Assembly (NCBI RefSeq): GCF_000282335.1
Contig: NZ_AKJM01000080.1
Location: 1-59,963 of the forward strand
DNA from: Pseudomonas sp. GM48
Lineage (GTDB): Bacteria; Pseudomonadota; Gammaproteobacteria; Pseudomonadales; Pseudomonadaceae
Reading direction: 5' to 3'
Length of the DNA stretch: 59,963 nt
Shown: positions 18,931 through 29,112 of the stretch, one piece after another
Position numbering within the stretch: the stretch's first letter is position 1
Layout: the number at the start of each line of letters is the position of its first letter
Made by a program: the position numbers and the translations under genes
Notes under the pieces: generated by a model
What the model was told of the DNA's origin: nothing
What the model saw: the letters and a program-made list of their open reading frames with translations, nothing else
Databases searched by the model: none

Positions 18931-18947
18931 TTTTCAGCGTGTAGAGA

Positions 18948-18975
18948 AACCGGCCCAAGTGGCCGGTTTTTTTTC
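18948..18975 (+). terminator. rho-independent terminator after sppA
   Basis: Stem AACCGGCC / GGCCGGTT with a 5-nt loop and a T run to 18974. A second copy of its right arm and T run lies at ~19175-19187 but lacks the matching left arm there. Confidence 0.88.
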
Positions 18976-18989
18976 GTTTGAATGCAGTC

Positions 18990-19122
18990 CCTGTAGCAGC
19001 TGGCGAAGCCTGCGTCCGAGTGCGCAGCAGTCGTAAAATCAGAGTTCGCGGTACGTCAGGGAGATCGTGCAAGCCGGATTTACGACTGCTGCGCAGTCGG
19101 ACGCAGCCTTCGGCAGCTGCTA
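18990..19122. repeat. REPIN-like palindrome, family 2, copy A
   Basis: A long imperfect palindrome. The outer arms read GTAGCAGCTGGCGAAG and CTTCGGCAGCTGCTAC; the inner arms GTCCGAGTGCGCAGCAGTCG (19015-) and CGACTGCTGCGCAGTCGGAC (to 19101) face each other across ~40 nt. Confidence 0.85.
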
Positions 19123-19204
19123 CAAGGAAGGCGTGGCGTCTGGGTTCGCCTAACTGATCAGCATTAGCCCAGGTGGCCGGTTTTTTTCGTTTGAACGCAG
19201 TCTC

Positions 19205-19314
19205 TGTAGCAGCTGGCGAAGCCTGCGTTCGAGTGCGCAGCGCTCGCCAAGACATCCGCCGCGACCTTACAGGCAAATCGCGCACCGAAATTGCGAGCGC
19301 TGCGCACTCGAACG
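19205..19314. repeat. REPIN-like palindrome, family 2, copy B
   Basis: The left part repeats copy A almost exactly. Inner arms GCGTTCGAGTGCGCAGCGCT and AGCGCTGCGCACTCGAACGC pair perfectly, with a ~40-nt centre. The element ends ~15 nt from the maf stop codon. Confidence 0.85.
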
Positions 19315-19328
19315 CATGCTTGTCGTAA

Positions 19329-19907
19329 TCAGGGGATTCGTACGCCTTCGGCGAGCAGCATGTCCACGAGGCGAATCAAGGGCAGGCCGACGAGGCTGGT
19401 AGCGTCCGGGCCTTCGGTGCTTTGAAACAGGCTTACCCCCAGGCCCTCGGCCTTGAAGCTGCCAGCGCAATCGTAGGGTTGTTCTGCGCGCAGGTAGCGT
19501 TCGATGCGTGCGGCGTCGAGTGTGCGCATGTGTACGGTGAACGGCACGTAATCGACCTGGCAGTGCCCGCTCTGGCTGTTGAGCAGGGCCAGGCCGGTCA
19601 GGAAGGTCACGCTGGCACCGCTGGAGGCCAGCAATTGTTCGCGGGCTTTTTCGAACGTGTGGGGCTTGCCGATAATCCGGTCTCCCAGCACGGCGACCTG
19701 GTCGGAGCCGATTATCAGATGAGCGGTATGGCTGTCGGCCAGGGCCCGCGCTTTCTCTTCGGCGAGGCGCTTGACCAGCTCGATGGCGGATTCGCCCGGG
19801 CGATGGCTTTCATCGATATCCGGCGAGCTGCAAGTGAAAGGCAGCTGCAAGCGGGTCAGCAATTCCCGGCGATAGACCGAGCCGGAAGCGAGTAATAAAG
19901 GCAGCAT
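19329..19907 (-). CDS. Maf family nucleotide pyrophosphatase (YceF-type, 7-methyl-GTP)
   Basis: A 192-residue Maf protein that should hydrolyse non-canonical nucleotides; YceF-type members prefer m7GTP. Translation is taken from the ATG at 19907, six bases after GGAG; the next ATG upstream overlaps that Shine-Dalgarno. The N-terminal LLLASGSVYRRELL, the acidic SSPDIDES and IIGSDQVAVL motifs, and the late CAGSFKAEGLG are all in place. The gene is on the minus strand, divergent from yceD, in the conserved maf/yceD-rpmF-plsX arrangement. Confidence 0.93.
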   Translation of the reverse strand: MLPLLLASGSVYRRELLTRLQLPFTCSSPDIDESHRPGESAIELVKRLAEEKARALADSHTAHLIIGSDQVAVLGDRIIGKPHTFEKAREQLLASSGASVTFLTGLALLNSQSGHCQVDYVPFTVHMRTLDAARIERYLRAEQPYDCAGSFKAEGLGVSLFQSTEGPDATSLVGLPLIRLVDMLLAEGVRIP

Positions 19908-19975
19908 GCGCATCTCCAAAAGGCAGGTGCGAATTCTAGCGAGGCTTCCAAGTGGCGGACAGGGCTGAATTTCCT

Positions 19976-20003
19976 TTGACATGGGCGGGTGCATCCCTAT
20001 AAT
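19976..20003 (+). promoter_or_regulatory. consensus sigma70 promoter of yceD-rpmF(-plsX)
   Basis: TTGACA (19976-19981) and TATAAT (19998-20003) are both perfect consensus hexamers, with a 16-nt spacer. The expected transcription start near 20010 falls only ~3 nt before the yceD ATG at 20013, and there is no room for a Shine-Dalgarno. Confidence 0.85.
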
Positions 20004-20012
20004 GCTGCGCCT

Positions 20013-20540
20013 ATGTTGAATGACCCGATTCCACCTCACGTTGACCCGCGCAAATTGGCTGATCGTGGCACCACCCTTCAAGGTGAAATGCTGCTGGCCG
20101 ATTTGGAGAGACTCTGCGACCCGCTTTCCGACAATGTCGGTACGGTGCAGGCTAAATTCGTTTTTGAACGAGATGAACGTAAATCTGTGGTCATCCACAG
20201 CTTTATCGACACTGAAGTCAAAATGGTTTGCCAGCGTTGTCTTGAGCTGGTCACCCTGCCGATCCACAGCGAATGCAGTTACGCTGTGGTGAAGGAGGGT
20301 GCGAATACCCAGTCGTTGCCGAAAGGTTATGACGTGCTGGAACTGGGCGAAGATCCTTTGGATCTGCAGTCACTGATCGAGGAGGAGCTTCTGCTCGCCT
20401 TGCCCATTGTGCCTGCTCATCATCCGGAAGAATGCCAGCAGCCGGCGGGAGCAGATGAGCCCGAACCGAGCGAGGACGAGGTAACGCGGTCCAACCCGTT
20501 CAGTGTATTGGCGCAGTTAAAGCGTGACCCAAACGTTTAG
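20013..20540 (+). CDS. yceD: YceD/DUF177 family protein, 23S rRNA accumulation protein
   Basis: A 175-residue DUF177 protein; YceD is linked to 23S rRNA accumulation in E. coli and plants and is nearly always encoded before rpmF. The motif VKMVCQRCLELVTLPI (~68-83) carries the CxxC pair. The C-terminal NPFSVLAQLKRD is the family's usual end. The ATG at 20013 gives the expected N-terminus (MLNDPIPPHVDPRKLA). The GTG 24 nt upstream in frame cannot be used from the visible promoter, because it lies in the promoter itself. The message looks leaderless. Confidence 0.92.
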   Translation: MLNDPIPPHVDPRKLADRGTTLQGEMLLADLERLCDPLSDNVGTVQAKFVFERDERKSVVIHSFIDTEVKMVCQRCLELVTLPIHSECSYAVVKEGANTQSLPKGYDVLELGEDPLDLQSLIEEELLLALPIVPAHHPEECQQPAGADEPEPSEDEVTRSNPFSVLAQLKRDPNV

Positions 20541-20553
20541 GAGTTAATCAATT

Positions 20554-20736
20554 ATGGCTGTTCAGCAGAACAAAAAATCCCGCTCTGCCCGTGACATGCG
20601 CCGTTCGCACGACGCTCTCGAGGCTAGCACCCTGTCTGTAGAAAAAACCACCGGTGAAGTTCACCTGCGTCACCACGTATCGCCAGAAGGCGTATACCGT
20701 GGCCGTAAAGTGATCGACAAGGGCGCTGACGAGTAA
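20554..20736 (+). CDS. rpmF: 50S ribosomal protein L32
   Basis: A 60-residue ribosomal protein with the classic L32 sequence: [20 protein letters not shown], then a basic core and [17 protein letters not shown]. It is the cysteine-free form and so does not bind zinc. AGGAGTTAA lies upstream of the ATG. It is 13 nt after yceD and 4 nt before plsX, and co-transcription of rpmF with fatty acid genes is the normal arrangement. Confidence 0.97.
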
Positions 20737-20740
20737 TCAC

Positions 20741-21751
20741 TTGTCCGCTCAAGTCATCGCGATTGACGCAATGGGCGGGGACTTCGGTCCCCGCAGCATT
20801 GTCCAGGCCAGCCTTGCTTGCCTGTCTGCTACGCCTTCGCTGTACCTGACCCTTGTCGGTCAACCCTCCCTCCTTGAAGAATTGATCGCTGGCCAATCGG
20901 CTGTGGATCGCGCGCGCCTGTCGATTGCCCCGGCGAGCGAAGTCATTACCATGGACGAAAAACCCGCCCAGGCCTTGCGTGGCAAGCCTGATTCGTCGAT
21001 GCGCGTGGCGCTTGAGCTGCTGCGCGACGGTAAAGTCCAGGCCTGTGTCAGTGCCGGCAATACCGGGGCGCTGATGGCGTTGTCGCGGTTCGTGCTCAAA
21101 ACCCTGCCGGGTATTGACCGTCCGGCCATGGTGGCGGCGATTCCGACACAAAAGGGTTACTGCCAATTACTCGACCTGGGTGCCAACGTCGATTGCAGTG
21201 CCGAGCATCTGCTGCAGTTTGCGCTCATGGGCTCGGTTGCGGCGGAAACCCTGGGCATAACGCGTCCACGGGTGGCGTTGCTGAATATCGGTACCGAAGA
21301 CATCAAGGGCAATCAACAGGTCAAGCTGGCAGCGACGTTGTTGCAAAGCGCCCGGGGCATCAATTACATCGGCTTTATCGAAGGCGACGGTTTGTACCGT
21401 GGCGAAGCGGATGTGGTGGTGTGTGACGGTTTTGTCGGCAACATCCTGCTCAAATCCAGCGAAGGCCTGGCGACCATGATTGCCGGGCGCATCGAGGCAT
21501 TGTTCAGAAAGAACGTGGCCTCTCGCGTGGTTGGCGCGCTGGCGCTGCCCTTGATGAAGCGTCTGCAGGCTGATCTGGCGCCTGCCCGACACAATGGTGC
21601 GAGCTTTCTCGGATTGCAGGGAATTGTAGTGAAAAGCCACGGTTCTGCCGGGGTTCAGGGCTTTCAAAGTGCCATTCAGCGAGCCTTGATCGAGATTCAG
21701 GAGAATCTTCCCGAGCGCCTGCACGGCCGTCTGGAGGATTTGTTGCCTTAG
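20741..21751 (+). CDS. plsX: phosphate acyltransferase PlsX
   Basis: Makes acyl-phosphate from acyl-ACP, the acyl donor for PlsY in phospholipid synthesis. The 336-residue protein opens with [13 protein letters not shown] and has [16 protein letters not shown] (~96-111) and [17 protein letters not shown] (~225-241), all typical. The start is a TTG at 20741, since no ATG gives the complete first strand; it follows the rpmF stop by 4 nt. A 125-nt gap separates it from fabD. Confidence 0.95.
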   Translation: MSAQVIAIDAMGGDFGPRSIVQASLACLSATPSLYLTLVGQPSLLEELIAGQSAVDRARLSIAPASEVITMDEKPAQALRGKPDSSMRVALELLRDGKVQACVSAGNTGALMALSRFVLKTLPGIDRPAMVAAIPTQKGYCQLLDLGANVDCSAEHLLQFALMGSVAAETLGITRPRVALLNIGTEDIKGNQQVKLAATLLQSARGINYIGFIEGDGLYRGEADVVVCDGFVGNILLKSSEGLATMIAGRIEALFRKNVASRVVGALALPLMKRLQADLAPARHNGASFLGLQGIVVKSHGSAGVQGFQSAIQRALIEIQENLPERLHGRLEDLLP

Positions 21752-21876
21752 GCGTTTTCGTCGGACAATGCTTAAATGTGACCGCTTGGTTCGATGGGCC
21801 ATCCAACTGTCAGTTTCTTGCGTCCCCCAAGCGGGACGCCAACTCTCCGACGACAAGATCATTAGGGGCTTGTTAC

Positions 21877-22815
21877 ATGTCTGCTTCCCTCGCATTCGTC
21901 TTCCCGGGACAGGGTTCGCAGTCCCTCGGCATGCTGGCCGAGTTGGGCGCACAACATCCGGTTGTCCTTGAAACATTCAAAGAAGCTTCCGATGCACTGG
22001 GTTACGACCTGTGGGCATTGACCCAGCAAGGGCCGGAAGAGCAACTCAATCAAACCGATAAAACCCAACCGGCCATTCTGACCGCCTCTATCGCCCTGTG
22101 GCGTCTTTGGTTGGCGGAAGGTGGTGCGCGTCCGGCTTACGTTGCCGGGCACAGCCTGGGCGAATACAGCGCGCTGGTTGCTGCCGGTAGCCTGACACTG
22201 GCAGACGCGGTGAAGCTCGTTGAGCGTCGCGGCCAACTGATGCAGGAAGCGGTTCCAGCCGGGCAGGGTGGCATGGCTGCCATCCTCGGTCTGGAAGATG
22301 CTGATGTGCTGGCTGCCTGTGCCGAAGCGGCACAGGGCGAAGTGGTCAGCGCCGTCAACTTCAACTCCCCGGGCCAGGTGGTGATTGCCGGCGCCAAGGC
22401 TGCCGTTGATCGCGCCATCGAAGGCTGCAAGGCCCGTGGCGCCAAGCGTGCCATGCCGCTGCCGGTCAGCGTGCCGTCCCACTGCGAGCTGATGCGTCCG
22501 GCTGCCGAGCGTTTCGCCGAATCGATCGCCGCGATCAACTGGCAGGCGCCACAGATTCCCGTGGTCCAGAACGTCAGTGCCGAAGTGCCGGCCGATCTGG
22601 AAACCCTCAAGCGTGATCTGCTCGAACAGCTGTACAAGCCAGTACGCTGGGTCGAATCGGTACAGGCGCTGGCAGCCAGGGGCGCGACCAGTCTGGTCGA
22701 GTGTGGCCCAGGCAAAGTGCTGGCCGGTCTGAACAAGCGTTGCGCCGAAGGCGTGTCGACATCCAACCTCAATACCCCAGACGCTTTCGCTGCCGCCCGT
22801 GCAGCGTTGGCCTGA
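21877..22815 (+). CDS. fabD: malonyl-CoA:ACP transacylase FabD
   Basis: Transfers malonyl from CoA to AcpP to feed elongation. The 312-residue protein begins LAFVFPGQGSQSLGM. The nucleophile is the Ser of GHSLGEYSAL (~93), and the catalytic His is in VPSHCELM near 201. AGGGG precedes the ATG at 21877; an in-frame GTG nearly 100 nt upstream would add a tail not seen in the family. fabG follows after 16 nt. Confidence 0.96.
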   Translation: MSASLAFVFPGQGSQSLGMLAELGAQHPVVLETFKEASDALGYDLWALTQQGPEEQLNQTDKTQPAILTASIALWRLWLAEGGARPAYVAGHSLGEYSALVAAGSLTLADAVKLVERRGQLMQEAVPAGQGGMAAILGLEDADVLAACAEAAQGEVVSAVNFNSPGQVVIAGAKAAVDRAIEGCKARGAKRAMPLPVSVPSHCELMRPAAERFAESIAAINWQAPQIPVVQNVSAEVPADLETLKRDLLEQLYKPVRWVESVQALAARGATSLVECGPGKVLAGLNKRCAEGVSTSNLNTPDAFAAARAALA

Positions 22816-22831
22816 ATCAGGAGAAGCTTGC

Positions 22832-23572
22832 ATGAGTCTGCAAGGTAAAGTTGCACTGGTCACCGGTGCCAGCCGTGGTATCGGCCAGGCTATCGCCCTG
22901 GAACTGGGTCGTCAGGGCGCCATCGTTGTGGGTACCGCGACCTCTGCGTCGGGTGCCGAGCGTATTGCCGCGACCCTGAAAGAAAACGGTATTCAAGGCA
23001 CCGGCCTGGAACTCAATGTCACCAGCGACGAGTCCGTGGCAAGTGTTCTGGCAAGCATTCAGGAGCAGTTCGGTGCGCCGGCGATCCTGGTCAACAATGC
23101 CGGTATCACCCGCGATAACCTGATGATGCGCATGAAAGACGACGAGTGGCATGACGTTGTCGATACCAACCTGAACAGTCTGTTCCGCCTGTCCAAAGGC
23201 GTTTTGCGCGGCATGACCAAAGCGCGTTGGGGCCGAATTATCAGTATTGGCTCGGTTGTGGGTGCCATGGGCAACGCAGGCCAAGTAAACTACGCTGCCG
23301 CCAAGGCCGGCCTGGAAGGTTTCAGTCGTGCTCTGGCGCGTGAAGTCGGTTCGCGTTCGATTACGGTAAACTCGGTGGCCCCAGGGTTCATCGATACCGA
23401 TATGACCCGTGAATTGCCCGAGGCACAGCGTGAAGCCTTGCAGACGCAGATTCCGCTGGGTCGTCTGGGGCAAGCTCAAGAGATCGCGTCCGTGGTCGCT
23501 TTTCTTGCGTCGGACGGTGCGGCTTACGTTACCGGAGCTACAATCCCGGTGAACGGCGGGATGTACATGTAA
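22832..23572 (+). CDS. fabG: 3-oxoacyl-ACP reductase FabG
   Basis: NADPH-dependent reduction of beta-ketoacyl-ACP. A 246-residue classical SDR with TGASRGIGQAIA near 13-24, NNAGITRDNLMMRM (~87-100), the catalytic serine in IISIGSVVG (~138) and YAAAKAGLEGF (Tyr ~152, Lys ~156). AGGAGAAG precedes the ATG. The next gene, acpP, is 196 nt away and may have its own promoter. Confidence 0.96.
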   Translation: MSLQGKVALVTGASRGIGQAIALELGRQGAIVVGTATSASGAERIAATLKENGIQGTGLELNVTSDESVASVLASIQEQFGAPAILVNNAGITRDNLMMRMKDDEWHDVVDTNLNSLFRLSKGVLRGMTKARWGRIISIGSVVGAMGNAGQVNYAAAKAGLEGFSRALAREVGSRSITVNSVAPGFIDTDMTRELPEAQREALQTQIPLGRLGQAQEIASVVAFLASDGAAYVTGATIPVNGGMYM

Positions 23573-23746
23573 TTCAAATGTGACGGATTGCTTCAAAAAA
23601 ATGTCATACGAGCTGTCTAAAATCCGTTATAAAGCTGCAATCTATTTATAGGCATAGGGTCACCGGGTTTGAGGAGTGAAGCTTTCAGTTGAAAAGCTGA
23701 AAAGCCTTTCTATACACTTACCCACTGGCCAGCTGCCTGAATTTGT

Positions 23747-23769
23747 CCATTAGGAGTGAAAACAAGGTA
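23747..23769 (+). promoter_or_regulatory. acpP ribosome binding site complementary to RgsA
   Basis: The leader segment CCATTAGGAGT-G-AAAACAA-GGTA includes the acpP Shine-Dalgarno and runs up to the start codon. It matches the plus strand of the rgsA gene at 29948-29970 except for one extra base in each, so the RgsA transcript can pair with it in blocks of 11, 7 and 4 bp. Confidence 0.75.
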
Positions 23770-24005
23770 TGAGCACCATCGAAGAGCGCGTCAAGAAAAT
23801 CGTTGCTGAGCAACTGGGCGTTAAAGAAGAAGAAGTGGTCAACACTGCTTCCTTCGTTGAAGACCTGGGTGCCGACTCCCTTGACACCGTTGAGCTGGTG
23901 ATGGCTCTGGAAGAGGAATTCGAGACCGAAATCCCTGACGAAGAAGCTGAGAAGATCACTACAGTACAAGCTGCAATCGACTACGTTACTGCCCACCAGG
24001 CGTAA
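23769..24005 (+). CDS. acpP: acyl carrier protein
   Basis: A 78-residue, highly acidic ACP with the phosphopantetheine site DSLDT at Ser37, preceded by the usual EDLGA. It carries acyl intermediates for fatty acid synthesis and for lipid A. An excellent AGGAG lies 7-8 bases before the ATG. The leader is the likely target of the sRNA RgsA encoded downstream in this window. A terminator follows the stop closely. Confidence 0.98.
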   Translation: MSTIEERVKKIVAEQLGVKEEEVVNTASFVEDLGADSLDTVELVMALEEEFETEIPDEEAEKITTVQAAIDYVTAHQA

Positions 24006-24035
24006 TAGTTTGTAATCGTTGCTCGCTGTCATGGA

Positions 24036-24070
24036 AAAACCGCACTGCTATCACGGCGTGCGGTTTTTTC
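24036..24070 (+). terminator. rho-independent terminator after acpP
   Basis: Stem ACCGCAC / GTGCGGT with a 12-nt loop, followed by six T. It lies between acpP and fabF, so fabF probably gets only part of its transcript from upstream. Confidence 0.85.
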
Positions 24071-24113
24071 TTTAGGCCTGATGCAAAGTCGTCATTTGAA
24101 AAAGGAGAGTGCT

Positions 24114-25358
24114 GTGTCGCGTAGACGCGTCGTAGTCACCGGTATGGGTATGTTGTCGCCACTGGGCACGGATGTGCCGAGCAGCTGGCAGGGCATTCTG
24201 GCTGGCCGCAGTGGCATTGGTCTGATCGAACACACCGACCTTTCTGCCTATTCCACCCGTTTTGGCGGCTCGGTAAAGGGCTTCAATGTCGAGGAATACC
24301 TGTCGGTCAAGGAAGCCCGCAAGCTCGACCTGTTCATTCAGTACGGTCTGGCCGCAGGTTTTCAGGCGGTACGCAACGCCGGCCTGGAAGTCACCGACGC
24401 CAACCGTGAACGCATTGGCGTGGCCATGGGCTCGGGTATTGGCGGACTGACCAATATCGAAGAAACCAGCCGCACCCTGCACGAGACCGGCCCACGACGG
24501 ATTTCTCCGTTTTTCGTGCCAGGTTCGATCATCAATATGATTTCCGGGTTCCTGTCGATCCATTTGGGCGCACAGGGACCTAACTACGCCATCGCCACGG
24601 CCTGTACCACCGGTACGCACTGCATTGGCATGGCAGCCCGCAACATCATGTACGACGAAGCCGACGTGATGATTGCCGGTGGCGCCGAAATGGCGGCCTG
24701 CGGTCTGGGCATGGGCGGCTTCGGTGCCTCCCGCGCACTGTCGACCCGCAATGACGAGCCGACCCGCGCCAGCCGTCCATGGGACAAGGGCCGCGATGGC
24801 TTCGTGCTGTCCGATGGCGCCGGTGCGCTGGTCCTTGAAGAGCTGGAACACGCCAAGGCTCGCGGCGCGACGATCTATGCCGAATTGATCGGCTTCGGCA
24901 CCAGTGGCGATGCTTACCACATGACGTCGCCACCGGCCGATGGCGCCGGTGCCGCCCGTTGCATCACCAATGCCTTGCGCGATGCGAAGATCAACAGCGA
25001 TCAAGTCCAGTACATCAACGCCCATGGCACCTCGACGCCAGCCGGTGACCTTGCCGAAGCCTGTGCGATCAAGTCGGTGTTCGGCGATCACGCCTACAAG
25101 CTGGCCGTCAGTTCGACCAAGTCCATGACCGGCCACCTGCTGGGTGCGGCGGGTGCGGTCGAGGCGATCTTCAGCGTGCTGGCCATCAACAGCCAGGTAG
25201 CGCCGCCGACCATCAACCTCGATGAGCCGGATGAAGGCTGTGACCTCGATTTCGTGCCGCACACCGCGCGCAACATGGATATCGATGTAGTGGTTTCCAA
25301 CTCCTTCGGTTTTGGCGGCACCAACGGCTCGCTGGTGTTCCGCCGGTTCGCAGGCTGA
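24114..25358 (+). CDS. fabF: beta-ketoacyl-ACP synthase II FabF
   Basis: Condenses malonyl-ACP with acyl-ACP. The GTG start at 24114 follows AAAGGAGAG with good spacing and gives 414 residues, the usual length; an ATG 33 nt upstream would place the Shine-Dalgarno inside the gene. The catalytic triad is visible: Cys164 in ATACTTGTH, His in [11 protein letters not shown] (~304) and His in [12 protein letters not shown] (~341). The C-terminal NSFGFGGTN is intact. The stop overlaps the pabC start. Confidence 0.96.
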   Translation: MSRRRVVVTGMGMLSPLGTDVPSSWQGILAGRSGIGLIEHTDLSAYSTRFGGSVKGFNVEEYLSVKEARKLDLFIQYGLAAGFQAVRNAGLEVTDANRERIGVAMGSGIGGLTNIEETSRTLHETGPRRISPFFVPGSIINMISGFLSIHLGAQGPNYAIATACTTGTHCIGMAARNIMYDEADVMIAGGAEMAACGLGMGGFGASRALSTRNDEPTRASRPWDKGRDGFVLSDGAGALVLEELEHAKARGATIYAELIGFGTSGDAYHMTSPPADGAGAARCITNALRDAKINSDQVQYINAHGTSTPAGDLAEACAIKSVFGDHAYKLAVSSTKSMTGHLLGAAGAVEAIFSVLAINSQVAPPTINLDEPDEGCDLDFVPHTARNMDIDVVVSNSFGFGGTNGSLVFRRFAG

Positions 25359-26173
25359 TGGACAGCTGGGTCGACGGTCAGCCGGCTGACGCTTTGTCGC
25401 TGAAGGATCGCGGCCTGGCTTATGGCGATGGTCTGTTCGAGACCATCGCCGTGCGCAACGGGCAGCCAGTGTTGCTGGACCGGCATCTGTCGCGTCTGGC
25501 GGATGGCTGTTCGCGTCTGGCGCTTGCCGCCGATCAGGCGTTGATCCGCAGCGAATTGCAGGCCTATGCCGCGGCATTGGGTGACGGGGTGCTCAAGCTC
25601 ATTCTCACCCGCGGCGACGGTCTGCGCGGTTACGCTCCCGATCCTTCGGCCCAGGCCCGACGCATTCTGCAAGGCAATCCACCTGCGGCTTACCCTGCCG
25701 CGCATGGCGAGCAGGGTGTTCGTTTGTTTCCTTGCGCCACGCGATTGTCCAGACAGCCATTACTTGCCGGCCTCAAGCACCTGAACCGTCTTGAACAAGT
25801 CCTCGCCCGTGCCGAATGGCAGGGCACCGAACATGCCGAAGGCTTGATGCTCGATCAGGCCGGACGCGTGATTGAAGGCGTGTTCAGCAATCTGTTCCTG
25901 GTGCGCGATGGTGTGCTCATCACCGCTGACCTCAAGCGCTGCGGCGTGGCCGGCGTGATGCGTGCCGAAATATTGTTTCAGGCCAAGTCGCTTGGAATCC
26001 CCCTGCAAATCACCGACATTCCCCTCGAACAGCTGCAATGGGCTGACGAAGTCTTTGTCTGCAACAGCGTGTATGGTATCTGGCCGGTGCGCGCCTGTGC
26101 TGCTCTTCACTGGCCGGTTGGGCCGCTCACCCGTAAACTCCAAACCATTGCCCGTGCGCTACTGGATGCTTGA
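25358..26173 (+). CDS. pabC: aminodeoxychorismate lyase PabC
   Basis: PLP-dependent release of p-aminobenzoate and pyruvate from 4-amino-4-deoxychorismate for folate synthesis. A 271-residue fold-type IV protein with LAYGDGLFETI (~26-36), the PLP lysine in LKHLNRLEQVLA (~143) and EGVFSNLFLVRDG near 172-184. It overlaps the fabF stop by one base and is followed after 3 nt by mltG, the conserved fabF-pabC-mltG-tmk-holB order. Confidence 0.95.
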   Translation: MDSWVDGQPADALSLKDRGLAYGDGLFETIAVRNGQPVLLDRHLSRLADGCSRLALAADQALIRSELQAYAAALGDGVLKLILTRGDGLRGYAPDPSAQARRILQGNPPAAYPAAHGEQGVRLFPCATRLSRQPLLAGLKHLNRLEQVLARAEWQGTEHAEGLMLDQAGRVIEGVFSNLFLVRDGVLITADLKRCGVAGVMRAEILFQAKSLGIPLQITDIPLEQLQWADEVFVCNSVYGIWPVRACAALHWPVGPLTRKLQTIARALLDA

Positions 26174-26176
26174 TAC

Positions 26177-27409
26177 GTGAGACGTAAATTCTTGCTGCTG
26201 CTGGAAACCGGAGTGGTTCTGGCGGGGCTGCTGTTGGGTGCTTCAGCCTGGAAAATTCATTCGGCGCTGGTACAGCCGCTGAACATTGCCCAGGAGCAAT
26301 TGCTGGATGTGCCCAAGGGCACGACGCCGACCCGCACCTTTTATCGACTTGAAGCCAATGGCGTCATCAAGGACGCGTTCTGGCTGCGTGTGTATTGGCG
26401 CTTCAACCTCCCCAAACAGCCTCTGCACAGCGGTGAGTACCGCATGCAACCGGGTATGACCGTCGAAGGCCTGATTGACTTGTGGAAGCGTGGGGAAATG
26501 GTTCAGTACAGCCTGACGCTGGTCGAAGGCTGGAATTTTCGTCAGGTCCGCGCAGCGCTGGCCAAGGAAGAGAAGCTCGATCACAGCCTCAACGGTTTGA
26601 GCGATAGCCAGGTCATGGACAAGCTCGGCCACACCGGGATTTTTCCGGAAGGGCGATTTTTCCCTGATACCTATCGCTACGTGCGCGGCATGTCCGATAT
26701 CGAGCTGCTGAAAACCGCTTACGACCGCCTCGACGAAGTACTCGCCAAGGAGTGGGATCAGCGCGCTGCGGATACGCCGTACACCGAACCCTACCAGGCG
26801 CTGATCATGGCCTCGCTGGTCGAAAAGGAAACCGGTGTGCCGCAGGAACGCGGGCAAATTGCCGGTGTGTTTGTGCGGCGCATGGCGATGGGCATGTTGT
26901 TGCAGACCGATCCGACGGTGATCTACGGCCTCGGCGACCGCTACAGCGGCAAGCTGACCCGGGCTCACCTCAAGGAAGCGACGCCCTATAACACCTACAT
27001 GAATGCGGGCCTGCCACCGACCCCGATTTCGATGGTCGGTCGCGAAGCCATTCATGCGGCGCTCAATCCGGTGGAGGGCAACAGCCTTTACTTCGTGGCA
27101 CGCGGTGATGGCACTCACGTGTTCTCCGATGACCTGGATGCCCACAACAATGCTGTGAAGGAGTTCCAGCTCAAGCGTCGCGCCGATTACCGCTCCAGCC
27201 CGGCGCCGGCTTCCATGCCTGAGACACCGCCGACCCAGACTGAACAAACCGGGACTGAGGAGGCCAAGGCTTCGCAAGAGTTGGCCCCGATCCCGGCCGC
27301 TTCACCCAACACGGCTCCCGAGGCGCTGCCGCAGGTGGCGCCGCAAGATCCTGCGCCGGTTCCTGAAACGCCGGCCCTCGATGCCAACGCGTCGAAAAGC
27401 CCGCAATGA
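26177..27409 (+). CDS. mltG: endolytic transglycosylase MltG
   Basis: Cleaves nascent glycan strands in the periplasm and terminates their polymerisation. It has one N-terminal membrane helix (~5-25), then the YceG-like domain with the catalytic glutamate in SLVEKETGVP (~216-218) and QTDPTVIYGLG and YNTYMNAGLPPTPI further on. The GTG start at 26177 gives 410 residues. The last ~70 residues, a Pro/Ala/Glu-rich tail, exceed the E. coli protein (340) and look disordered. Confidence 0.94.
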   Translation: MRRKFLLLLETGVVLAGLLLGASAWKIHSALVQPLNIAQEQLLDVPKGTTPTRTFYRLEANGVIKDAFWLRVYWRFNLPKQPLHSGEYRMQPGMTVEGLIDLWKRGEMVQYSLTLVEGWNFRQVRAALAKEEKLDHSLNGLSDSQVMDKLGHTGIFPEGRFFPDTYRYVRGMSDIELLKTAYDRLDEVLAKEWDQRAADTPYTEPYQALIMASLVEKETGVPQERGQIAGVFVRRMAMGMLLQTDPTVIYGLGDRYSGKLTRAHLKEATPYNTYMNAGLPPTPISMVGREAIHAALNPVEGNSLYFVARGDGTHVFSDDLDAHNNAVKEFQLKRRADYRSSPAPASMPETPPTQTEQTGTEEAKASQELAPIPAASPNTAPEALPQVAPQDPAPVPETPALDANASKSPQ

Positions 27410-27419
27410 CTCTGACTAA

Positions 27420-29040
<1,621 letters not shown>

Positions 29041-29054
29041 CTGTCTGCGCCTAG

Positions 29055-29099
29055 ACTCTGAGTATCGGAACATCCGACCGTCCCACCCATTCGATGTAA
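29055..29099 (+). pseudogene. pilZ: probable 3' remnant of pilZ
   Basis: In one frame, 29073-29099 reads SDRPTHSM followed by TAA. As I recall PilZ sequences, SDRPTHTM is their conserved C-terminus, and pilZ sits exactly here, between holB and tatD, in other Pseudomonas. The codons before it (29055-29072, TLSIGT) do not look like PilZ and follow an in-frame TAG. I read this as the scar of a deletion that removed nearly all of pilZ. Confidence 0.6.
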
Positions 29100-29112
29100 G
29101 TTGCAGCCCTTT

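Larger units (their letters stand above)
18931..19328. other. gene-free repeat region between sppA and maf
   Basis: This 398-nt convergent intergenic region contains the sppA terminator and two family-2 REPIN palindromes. It also has a ~75-nt direct duplication that includes the terminator tail (18954-19029 and 19168-19241). No coding sequence is supported. Confidence 0.8.

Noticed and set aside
19175..19187. Second T-rich terminator after sppA.
   Set aside because: Only the right arm and T run are present; the left arm needed for the stem is absent. It is a piece of the duplication.
18931..19328. CRISPR-like alternation of repeats between sppA and maf.
   Set aside because: There are only two long palindromes plus one duplication, without regular spacers; they match the REPIN pattern.
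19989..20012. GTG at 19989 as start of yceD.
   Set aside because: It overlaps the -10 box of the only good promoter and would add residues not expected in the family.
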